NCBI RefSeq assembly: GCF_024437735.1 | Contig: NZ_JANFQO010000013.1 | Location: 62,001 to 126,000, forward strand | From: Tahibacter harae | GTDB lineage: Bacteria; Pseudomonadota; Gammaproteobacteria; Xanthomonadales; Rhodanobacteraceae | Direction: 5' to 3' | Length of the DNA stretch: 64,000 nt | In this document: in pieces, positions 1 to 7,344 of the stretch | Position numbering within the stretch: the first letter of the stretch is position 1 | How the letters are laid out: every line of letters begins with the position of its first letter | The notes under the pieces: generated by a model | Database searches by the model: none | What the model was told of the DNA's origin: nothing | What the model saw: only the letters and a program-made list of their open reading frames with translations | Program-made: the position numbers and the translations under genes

Positions 1-762
1 TGATGCGGAAGCCGACCCATCCGCCGCCGCGCCCCCGGACGAGCGATTCTGACCAGGCAGCCGTACTGGCGGCATTGACGCCCTTTGCTGCCGGGCGGCC
101 AGGCGGCAACGCGTGCGCCCACGCGGGACAGCCGCAAACGCCATGGCCGGGGATTGTCCGGCCGAACCAGCGCCCGGGCCCATGACAACGGGCGCTGTCG
201 TCGGTACCTGCCGCGCTTGCGCGGCTGCCGCAGTTCCTGATCATCTTTTCCGCCGCAATCCGGTTGGACATAAGCGGAGTAGCACGGCGGTCGAGCGGGC
301 CAGCCGTGAGGGCTGGAAGGGAGGCCAGCCTGACTCCGTATCTCGTCCAGGCGGTGGCCGGTGAGGTCTGTCCAGGCAGATCGGCGCCGCACGGGCGCCG
401 CCGTACCGCGCCGTGTAACCCGCAGCGCGAAGACAGGTTCATCCCGCCTATGACCCACGCACCATCGCCATTGCCGGCAAGGCCGGGGATGCGTGACGTC
501 GCAGGCTGCCGGCCGTGCCGTCAGCCCGGCAGCCATTCCCTGTTGGCCACCCAAATCGCGACGGCTGCTGCCATGAGCCTGCATCGCCTGCTGCGCGCCG
601 GCCTGGGCCGGCGTGTCGCCCCGGTTGCATCAGCGAGCTGGGCGCGGCTGCCCGCAGGCGAATACCGCCGTATCCGCCGCAACGCGACCGGCTGCAATTT
701 GCAGCCTTGTTGACACGGTGTACCCTCAGCCTGGGCCGTTTGCCCGGCGCGAGGACGCTTCG
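1..762. other. Leader region without a recognisable gene
   Basis: I see no open frame here with a family motif, a plausible ribosome binding site or the codon pattern of the neighbouring genes. The short open frames are Arg/Pro-rich translations of GC-rich DNA. TTGACA at 710-715 resembles a -35 box for the parA-like gene at 763, but no good -10 hexamer lies at the right distance. The region may hold degenerate sequence or regulatory DNA for the gene that follows. Confidence 0.5.
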
Positions 763-1392
763 ATGCTGAAAGTCCTGATTGCGAGTTGCAAAGGCGGTTG
801 CGGCAAGACCACGCTGGCGACGCATCTGGCGGCGCACTACGCGGTCGAGGGCAGGAACACCGTGCTGGTCGACTGCGACCGGCTCGCCTCCAGCCGGCAC
901 TGGTGCGAACGCCGCGCCGGCCTGGCCAGCGCGGTACTGCCTATCGACGGCACCCGGCGCAACTGGCGCGAACGCCTGCCTGATGGCGTGGAGCGCGTCA
1001 TCGTCGATACCCCGGCCGGTTCCAGCGCCGACGACGTGGAAGCCCTGCTGGATTTCGCCGACGCTGTGCTGATCCCGGTGCTGCCGTCCCCGTTCGACCT
1101 GGAAGCCTGCGCCCCCTTCGTCGCCGCCGTGGCCGAACTCGGCCGGATCAAGCGCGGCAAGGTCGCCGCCGGCATCGTCGCCAACCGCCTGCGGCCGTGG
1201 ACCCACGCCAGCCAGGCCGCGCTGGAACAGATGCAGGGCTTCGCCCTGCCGGTGATCGCCAAGCTGCGCGACACCCAGGGCTACGTCGCCGCGACCGGCC
1301 TGGGCAAGAGCCTGTTCGACTACCACGCCGAGACCGTGCGCTCGCACCAGGACGACTGGAAGCCGCTGCTGAAGTGGCTGAAGAAGGTTTGA
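763..1392 (+). CDS. Orphan ParA/MinD-family ATPase
   Basis: A 209-residue P-loop ATPase of the ParA/MinD/Mrp group, which positions DNA, proteins or organelles using ATP-driven dimerisation. The deviant Walker A motif CKGGCGKTT is at residues 9-17. An Asp-rich switch (LVDCDRLASS) and a Walker B-like VIVDTPAG follow. The ATG at 763 is preferred because AGGA lies about 8 bases upstream and the homologous fold starts directly with MLKVLIAS; an upstream in-frame start at 613 would add 50 residues of low-quality sequence. There is no parB, minE or chromosome-partition neighbour, so the cargo is unknown. The protein is shorter than chromosomal ParA (about 260 residues), which fits the small orphan ParA group. 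Confidence 0.85.
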   Translation: MLKVLIASCKGGCGKTTLATHLAAHYAVEGRNTVLVDCDRLASSRHWCERRAGLASAVLPIDGTRRNWRERLPDGVERVIVDTPAGSSADDVEALLDFADAVLIPVLPSPFDLEACAPFVAAVAELGRIKRGKVAAGIVANRLRPWTHASQAALEQMQGFALPVIAKLRDTQGYVAATGLGKSLFDYHAETVRSHQDDWKPLLKWLKKV

Positions 1393-1563
1393 AGGCGGGA
1401 ATCCGGGGCTGCAGATCCGGCATTCGTGACCGCGGTGCCGGGTGCTGAGCGGTTGCGCTTCTGCGTTGCTGCCACGTTGCGGCTTCACCAGTCCCGAAAC
1501 CCGGATCTCCCATCCCGGGGCGCCCTTCGCGCAATCCTCACCGCGACCCGTCACACTGCGGGC

Positions 1564-3276
1564 ATGCGCCGGATCGCCCGCGGTTTCGTTCTGCTCATCA
1601 GTCTGTTTGGCGGCGCCGCCCTGGCGCAGGACCCGCTGCCGGCCGTGCGGGAGAAGCTGCGTGTCGAATTCGCCGGCCTAGCCGGCTCGCGCAAGGTGCC
1701 GGGGTTGTCCGTCGCCCTGGTCGTGGACGGCCAGGTGCGCTGGATCGAGAGCTTCGGCCATGCCGATCGTGCCAGCCGCCGCGCCCTGGGCAATGACACC
1801 CGGCATGCCCTGGGCGACCTGAGCAAACCCTTCATCGCCGCGCTGGCGCTGCAACTGGCCGCCGCGGGCAAACTGGAGCCGCAGGCGCCGGTCACGCGCT
1901 ACCTGCCGGATTTGCAGATCGCCGGCGGCGAGATGCAGGCCGTCAGCCTCGACCGCCTGCTCAGCCACCATGCGGGCCTGCCGCCGAACCAGCTCGCCGG
2001 CATGTACCGCGAAGCGGGCCAGCCTGCGCCGGCGCGCTCGCCGCCGGCCGAGGCGCTGTATTTCACCCAGCCGCCGGGGACGAGCTATGCCTATTCGAAT
2101 ATCGGCATGGAACTCGCCGCCCAGGCCCTGGCCGCGGCCGGCGGCGCCGGCTACGCGCAATTGCTGCAGGATCGCGTGCTCACGCCGCTGGGCCTGGACG
2201 GCGCCGGCTTCGTACCGCGCGAGGACGACGCCCGCGGCCACCGCAAGGGCCGTCCGGTCGCGCCGCTGCTGGCGCGCGAACAGGCTGCGCTGGGCCTGCG
2301 CGCCAGCATCGCCGACCTGGCCCGCTTCGCCGCCAACCTGACCGCGGCCGAGCCCGCCGTCGACCTCGCCGCCCTGTTCCGGACCTACAACGGCGACAGC
2401 GTGCTGGACCTGGACTACCGCAACGGCCTGGCCTTCTCCCTGTTCGCCGACCAGCGCAACGAGGTCGGCACGGTGGCGCGGCTGGTGTCCGAATTTCCCG
2501 GTTTCCGCGGCCGCCTGGATGTCGCCCTGCGCCAGCGCGTCGCCGTCATCGTGCTCGCCAACGGCGACGAAGCCGGCGAGGCGGTCAATGAAAGCACCGA
2601 CAGATTGCTCGACGCCTGGCTGCAGGCGGCCCACGGCATTGCCCCGCGCCAGCGCAACGCCACGCTGCCGGAGGTTGGCGAATGGCCCGGGGCCGCGCAG
2701 CGCGACAGCCCGGCGCGCTACTACTCCAGCGCCGCCGGCCTGATCGCGCTGACGCCGGACGGCGAGGATCTCGACGTGCGCGTGCTCGGCCTGCGCCTGC
2801 GCGCCGAACGCCGCGCCGACGGCTGGTACCGGCTGCATCTGCGCCTGCTCGGCCTGCCGCTGGATCTGGGGCCGCTGCGCCGGATCCTGGTGGCGCCGGC
2901 CGTGCTGGCCGAGCGCCGCGTGCTGATGCTGTGGAGCGCGCGGCGACGCTTCCTGATCGGCACCGCCTGGCAGCCGCCGGCGCTGGATGCTTCGTTCCAG
3001 GCCCTGGCCGGGTCGTACAAACTGCTCAATCCGGACCGCCTCAGCGGCGAGCTGGGCATTGCCGGGATGCGGCTGGAACTGCAAGACGGCGTGCTCTGCG
3101 CCACCTATCCGCTGGATATGCCCCTGCTGGAGGCGCGCGTGCCGCTGCAGCCCGAAGGCCCGGACATCCTGCGCGTGCCCGGCCTGGGCTGGGCCACCGG
3201 CGAGCGCCTGCGCGTGGAGCGCGGCGGCGGACGTGTGCGCCTGCATTACTCCGGCTATGTTTTCGAACACGAATGA
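1564..3276 (+). CDS. Secreted beta-lactamase-family serine hydrolase, probably catalytically altered
   Basis: A 570-residue exported protein with a signal peptide (MRRIARGFVLLISLFGGAALA) and a class-C beta-lactamase/PBP4-like domain to about residue 350, followed by a beta-rich lipocalin-like tail. Seen: the YSN triad at 177-179, LLSHHAGLP, and LGLRASIADLARFA. At the SxxK motif the sequence reads G-D-L-S-K, so the nucleophile Ser is replaced by Asp85 (GAC at 1816-1818) while Lys88 is kept. The usual HxG/KTG third motif is also not evident (SEFPGFRG instead). The family normally hydrolyses beta-lactams, peptides or esters in the periplasm. By inference this copy is a pseudoenzyme or has different chemistry. 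Start chosen for the signal peptide; 46 more in-frame codons upstream were rejected. Confidence 0.8.
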   Translation: MRRIARGFVLLISLFGGAALAQDPLPAVREKLRVEFAGLAGSRKVPGLSVALVVDGQVRWIESFGHADRASRRALGNDTRHALGDLSKPFIAALALQLAAAGKLEPQAPVTRYLPDLQIAGGEMQAVSLDRLLSHHAGLPPNQLAGMYREAGQPAPARSPPAEALYFTQPPGTSYAYSNIGMELAAQALAAAGGAGYAQLLQDRVLTPLGLDGAGFVPREDDARGHRKGRPVAPLLAREQAALGLRASIADLARFAANLTAAEPAVDLAALFRTYNGDSVLDLDYRNGLAFSLFADQRNEVGTVARLVSEFPGFRGRLDVALRQRVAVIVLANGDEAGEAVNESTDRLLDAWLQAAHGIAPRQRNATLPEVGEWPGAAQRDSPARYYSSAAGLIALTPDGEDLDVRVLGLRLRAERRADGWYRLHLRLLGLPLDLGPLRRILVAPAVLAERRVLMLWSARRRFLIGTAWQPPALDASFQALAGSYKLLNPDRLSGELGIAGMRLELQDGVLCATYPLDMPLLEARVPLQPEGPDILRVPGLGWATGERLRVERGGGRVRLHYSGYVFEHE

Positions 3277-3340
3277 GTGTCGCCAAACCCGCACGGGCTT
3301 GGTGCACCATAAGCCACTCCGAAAGGCGAGGAAGCCAGCC

Positions 3341-3811
3341 ATGCTAGAACTCATCCTGTTGCGTCACGCGCACGCCGGCGCCAGCGGTCCGGACCAGAGC
3401 GACATCGACCGCCCGCTCAGCCTGACCGGCGAGGCCGAGGCGGAAGCCGCCGCCGCCTGGCTCAAGACCCATCGCGCGCGACCGCAGCGGGTGCTGTGTT
3501 CCCCGTCCACGCGCACGCGCCAGACCCTGGAACGGGTACTGGCCAAGATCGAATACTCCGACACACGCTACGAACCGGCCATCTACGAAGCCACCGCCGG
3601 CGACCTGATGGGCCTGCTCGACGCGCACAAGGATGCCGACCAGGTGCTGCTGGTCGGCCACAACCCCGGCATCGAGACCCTGGTCGCGCTGCTGGCCACC
3701 GGCCAGTCCGGCGAATTCCGCGGCATGCCGCCGGCCGGCATCGCCTGGCTGGAGCTGGGCGGCGAGATCGAACCCGGCGCCGGCAGCCTCAAGGCTTTCT
3801 GGTCGCCTTGA
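3341..3811 (+). CDS. sixA: Phosphohistidine phosphatase SixA
   Basis: A 156-residue histidine phosphatase, close to the usual length for SixA (about 160). The RHG-type catalytic motif is LILLRHAHAG near the N terminus (His9 takes the phosphate), and the second catalytic His is in VGHNPGIE. SixA removes phosphate from phosphohistidine, for example on HPt domains or on NPr in E. coli. AAGG/AGGA sequences 8-14 bases before the ATG support this start. The gene stands alone between the hydrolase-like gene and a YceI gene. Whether it acts on the HPt of the hybrid kinase at 26358 cannot be told from sequence. Confidence 0.87.
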   Translation: MLELILLRHAHAGASGPDQSDIDRPLSLTGEAEAEAAAAWLKTHRARPQRVLCSPSTRTRQTLERVLAKIEYSDTRYEPAIYEATAGDLMGLLDAHKDADQVLLVGHNPGIETLVALLATGQSGEFRGMPPAGIAWLELGGEIEPGAGSLKAFWSP

Positions 3812-3919
3812 GGAAGGTCTGGACAAAGGGTCCGCGGCGCGGCTCCCATGCCCATCCTCTCTTCCCTACAAACCCGCCGGACGCTTGCTGCGCAGGCGTT
3901 CGGCCGCCTCCTTGATTCA

Positions 3920-4537
3920 ATGGGACGGCGCAAACCCGAGCGTGATCCCGGCTTGTTCAGAGGTTCCCCGGCAACCCTGTGGCGCCGCCTGGGCCTGCTG
4001 CTGGCGCTGGGGGCTGCGCCGCTGCAGGCCGAAGTACTCACGCTGGATCCGGCCCGCTCCAGCGCCGATTTCGAGATCCGCGCCATGTGGATGTTCGACG
4101 TCGGCGGCCGCTTCGGCGAGGTCACCGGCGAAGTGGATTTCGACCGGCAGGCGCGCAGCCTCACGGTGCGCGCGCAGATCGACGTGCGCGGCGTGGAGAT
4201 GCGCCGGGACAGCTACGAGGAATGGGTCAAGTCCGACGAGTTCTTTCACGCCGAGAGGCATCCGCATATCGTGTTCCAGTCCGAACCGTTCCCGCTGGCC
4301 ACGCTGGATCTGGGCGGCGACATCGTCGGCAGCCTCAGCCTGCGCGGCGTGACCCGCAGCATGCGTTTCCGCCTGCGCCCCACCGCATGCCCGGGCGCGG
4401 CTGCGCTGGAATGTCCGGTGATCGCCGACGGCAGCCTGCAGCGCAGCGATTTCGGCATGCGCACGCGGCGGGCAACCCTGGCCGACAAGGTGCGCCTGCA
4501 CCTGAGCGTGGTGGCGAAGAAAGCAGTGCAGCCTTGA
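3920..4537 (+). CDS. YceI-family periplasmic lipid-binding protein
   Basis: About 205 residues with a hydrophobic signal segment (WRRLGLLLALGAAPLQA) followed by a YceI beta-barrel fold. Recognisable strands are LDPARSSADFEIRAMWMFDVGG, GEVTGEVDFD, and a C-terminal GSLSLRGVTRSMRF then RSDFGMRT. YceI proteins bind polyprenyl or isoprenoid lipids in the periplasm and are often stress- or base-induced. The start is uncertain: ATGs at 3848 and 3920 are in frame and neither has a clear Shine-Dalgarno; 3920 leaves a more normal, though still long, n-region. Its stop is 2 bases before the next start, so it is probably cotranscribed with the PLD-family gene. Confidence 0.8.
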   Translation: MGRRKPERDPGLFRGSPATLWRRLGLLLALGAAPLQAEVLTLDPARSSADFEIRAMWMFDVGGRFGEVTGEVDFDRQARSLTVRAQIDVRGVEMRRDSYEEWVKSDEFFHAERHPHIVFQSEPFPLATLDLGGDIVGSLSLRGVTRSMRFRLRPTACPGAAALECPVIADGSLQRSDFGMRTRRATLADKVRLHLSVVAKKAVQP

Positions 4538-4538
4538 A

Positions 4539-6371
4539 ATGATCATGTGGAACGGACGCCTATCCCTGTTGTTCCTGGCCGGCCTGGCCCTGCTGCTGGG
4601 CGGCTGCTCGCTGTCGCGCGACCGCGTGCGCCGCGCCGATGCAGTGATCGAGCAGCTGCGCGACCACAGCGCCAGCTGCGGCCAGCCCGACCATTGCGCC
4701 GCGCCGTCGCCGTATCACGGCCTGTACCAGGAAAGCGCGCAGGCGGCCGGACCGCTGCATTTCGTCACCCTGCTCGACCACGGCGCGGATTCGCTGGCCC
4801 TGCGCCTGCATCTGGTGCGCAGCGCGAAGAAAAGCATCGAGGTGCAGACCTTCATCTTCGCCGCCGACGACTCGGGCTATCTGTTCCTGGACGAGCTGAT
4901 CAAGGCCGCGCGCCGCGGCGTCAAGGTGCGCGTGATCGCCGACCAGCTGTTCTCGCTGGGCGACTACACCCTGCTCGCGCGGCTGGCGCGGGCGCATGCG
5001 AATTTCGAGCTGCGCCTGTACAACCCGGCCTTCGACGACGCCGCCACCCAGCCGCTGGAATTCGCCGCCAATCTGCTGTGCTGCTTCTTCCAGTTCAACC
5101 AGCGCATGCACAACAAGCTGCTGCTGATCGACGGCGAGACGGGCCTGGCCGGCGGGCGCAATTACGAGGACCGCTATTTCGACTGGGATCCGGAATTCGA
5201 TTACCGCGACCGTGACGTCGTCGTCACCGGCGCGCGCGCCGGCGCGCAGATGCAGGCCTCGTTCGAGCAGTTCTGGGCCCATCCGCGCACCCGCAGCATG
5301 GCCCAGCTCAAGGACGTCAACCGGCGCCTGCTGCAGGTCACGCGCGAACCTGCGCCGCCGTGGAGCACGCCGGCCTGGGTGCGGCCCGCGCGGGTCGCGG
5401 CGATCTCGCGCCAGGCCGACGACGCGCAGTGGATCGCCAGCCGCTTCGTCGCGCCCAGCTTCCGCGTGGCCGAGGTGGATTACTTTTCCGATTCGCCGAA
5501 CAAGCCGCTGGAACCGGAAAACCGCGCGGACAAGGAACTGACCCGGCACATCATCACCCTGCTCGACGGCGCCCGCCACGAGATCGTGCTGCAGACGCCG
5601 TACCTGGTCATCAGCCGGCCGGCGCGGCGCGTGTTCCGCGCGCTGCGCGAACGTACGCCGGAACTGCGCGTGATCGTCTCGACCAATTCCCTGGCGGCGA
5701 CCGATGCGTTCTACGTCTACGCGCTGTCGCACAAATACAAGAAGCGCTACATCAAGCACCTCGGCTTCGAGATCCACGAATTCAAGCCGTTTCCCGGCGA
5801 TGCGGCGCAGATGATCCAGGGCTACGAGGAACTGTCCGGGCCGGCCGAGCCGCTGGCCGTGGACGACGATCTCGCGCCGGTGCCGCTGCACGCGGACGAG
5901 GACAGGAAAGTGCGCCTGGGCCTGCACGCCAAGTCCATCGTCATCGACGGGCGCATCAGCCTGATCGGCTCGCACAACTTCGATCCGCGCTCGGACAACT
6001 ACAACACCGAATCCGGCTTCATCATTCACGACACCGCCTTCGCACAGGCGCTGCGCCGCTCGGTGCTGCGCGACACCGAGCCGCAGAACGCCTGGACCAT
6101 CGCGCGCCGGCCGCGGCCGGTGCTGGTCGACCGCATCAACAACGCGATCAACGATTTCTCCACCGCCCTGCCGCTGTTCGACTTCTGGCCGTTCCGCTAC
6201 GCCACCAGCTTTGAACTCAAGCCCGGCTGCCAGCCGCTGCGCAGCACCGATCCGGGCTTCTACGACTGCTACGAGCCGGTCGGCGATTTCCCCGGCGTGA
6301 ACCTGCCGCTGAAGAGCATCTACACCCGCATCGTCACCGCCTTCGGCGCCGGCCTGGTCGGAATCCTCTGA
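4539..6371 (+). CDS. Phospholipase D-family lipoprotein, cardiolipin synthase C-like
   Basis: A 610-residue protein with a lipoprotein signal (lipobox ...LLLGGC, Cys23) and two HKD motifs: HNKLLLIDG at about 191-199 and HAKSIVIDG at about 463-471. Each is followed by GGRN or GSHN and an acidic residue, as in PLD-superfamily cardiolipin synthases. ClsC uses phosphatidylethanolamine and phosphatidylglycerol to make cardiolipin. This protein is longer than E. coli ClsC (about 473 residues), with an insertion between the HKD halves and an extended C terminus. ATGs at 4539 and 4545 are both possible. Tight spacing with the YceI gene suggests a small envelope-lipid operon; transphosphatidylation versus hydrolysis cannot be decided here. 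Confidence 0.83.
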   Translation: MIMWNGRLSLLFLAGLALLLGGCSLSRDRVRRADAVIEQLRDHSASCGQPDHCAAPSPYHGLYQESAQAAGPLHFVTLLDHGADSLALRLHLVRSAKKSIEVQTFIFAADDSGYLFLDELIKAARRGVKVRVIADQLFSLGDYTLLARLARAHANFELRLYNPAFDDAATQPLEFAANLLCCFFQFNQRMHNKLLLIDGETGLAGGRNYEDRYFDWDPEFDYRDRDVVVTGARAGAQMQASFEQFWAHPRTRSMAQLKDVNRRLLQVTREPAPPWSTPAWVRPARVAAISRQADDAQWIASRFVAPSFRVAEVDYFSDSPNKPLEPENRADKELTRHIITLLDGARHEIVLQTPYLVISRPARRVFRALRERTPELRVIVSTNSLAATDAFYVYALSHKYKKRYIKHLGFEIHEFKPFPGDAAQMIQGYEELSGPAEPLAVDDDLAPVPLHADEDRKVRLGLHAKSIVIDGRISLIGSHNFDPRSDNYNTESGFIIHDTAFAQALRRSVLRDTEPQNAWTIARRPRPVLVDRINNAINDFSTALPLFDFWPFRYATSFELKPGCQPLRSTDPGFYDCYEPVGDFPGVNLPLKSIYTRIVTAFGAGLVGIL

Positions 6372-6406
6372 GCCCGGCCGGCCGCGGCGCAGCACCGCCG
6401 CGACCG

Positions 6407-6422
6407 GGTGTACCGGTACACC
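6407..6422. promoter_or_regulatory. 16-bp perfect palindrome GGTGTACCGGTACACC
   Basis: A perfect palindrome about 100 bases before the DUF1232 gene and 36 bases after the PLD-family stop. It could be a dimeric repressor or activator operator. No regulator is known for it, and it could be chance in GC-rich DNA, although eight matched base pairs with no spacer are uncommon. Confidence 0.35.
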
Positions 6423-6523
6423 GCCACGCCGTTTTGCGCCGCGCCGCGCGCGGCCCCGCCTCGATTGACGTCACGGCCCCGCGCTGGCAGGCTGCTACGC
6501 CTCCCGCAGCCTGAAGACCAGCC

Positions 6524-7102
6524 ATGTCCCTCACCATCACCATCGAACTCGGCGACGCCGATCTGCAGCACTTCATAGACGGCATGAAAAAGGCGCAGGA
6601 GGAAACCAAGCACCTCAGCGCGCAGCAGGTCACCGACGCCGCCCGCAAGCTGCTGGCCGATTCGGCCAACGTCACCGTGCCGCATTTCATCGCCGAGCGC
6701 CTGGCCAAGCTGGACGCCATGATCGCCATGGTCCACGACGCCGGCTGGGCCCTGCCGGACGAGGACAAAAGCCGCGTGCTGTCGGCGCTGACCTATTTCG
6801 CCGATCCCAAGGACGTGATCCCCGACACCGTGCCGGTGCTGGGCTTCCTCGACGACGCCATCATGATCGAGCTGTGCGTGCGCGAGCTGAAGCACGAACT
6901 CGACGCCTACGACGATTTCTGCGATTTCCGCAACAACGAAGCCGCCCGCCTCGGCGTGGACCCGGCCAGCCACGATGTGCAGCGCGCGCAGTGGCTGGAA
7001 GGCCGCCGCGAGGAACTGCAGGACCGCATGCGCCGCCGCCGCCGCGATTCCTACAGCGGCGCGACCGGTTCCTGGAAGCCGACGCTGTTCCGCTTCGGCT
7101 GA
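6524..7102 (+). CDS. DUF1232 (YkvA-like) protein
   Basis: A 192-residue protein with a DUF1232 core at about residues 70-115. The signature is visible as LTYFADPKDVIPDTVPVLGFLDDAIMIEL, matching the family's A/YxxxPxDxIPDxxPxxGxxDD pattern. The N-terminal third is polar and helical, and the C-terminal tail is Arg-rich (RMRRRRRDSY). DUF1232 proteins are small membrane-associated proteins of unknown biochemical role. The gene stands alone and is followed by a strong hairpin at 7129-7160. No enzyme residues can be named. Confidence 0.8.
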   Translation: MSLTITIELGDADLQHFIDGMKKAQEETKHLSAQQVTDAARKLLADSANVTVPHFIAERLAKLDAMIAMVHDAGWALPDEDKSRVLSALTYFADPKDVIPDTVPVLGFLDDAIMIELCVRELKHELDAYDDFCDFRNNEAARLGVDPASHDVQRAQWLEGRREELQDRMRRRRRDSYSGATGSWKPTLFRFG

Positions 7103-7128
7103 ACCGGTTCCGCGAACAAGGCAGTACC

Positions 7129-7160
7129 GCAAAGACCCCGGCCCCGGCCGGGGTCTTTGC
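7129..7160. terminator. Strong hairpin, probable bidirectional terminator
   Basis: Arms GCAAAGACCCCGGCC (7129-7143) and GGCCGGGGTCTTTGC (7146-7160) pair perfectly over 15 bp with a minimal loop. The stem ends in TCTTT on the plus strand. It sits 27 bases after the DUF1232 stop and before the end of the opposing beta-helix gene, so it can serve both. Confidence 0.8.
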
Positions 7161-7344
7161 GTATGGGGCGGCGCGACGGTCCGGCGGCCTGCGTTGCAGC
7201 GTGCGGATCCGGCATGGGCGGCCTGTCTGCGCCGGAGGCCGGATCTGCCCGCCGGTCGCCGGCCCGTCGCGGCCACCTTGCCGGCGGCCGTTTCCCGTTC
7301 CGGCGCCGGCGCGGGGTCCAGGCCGGGACGCTGCGGCGGGAAGC

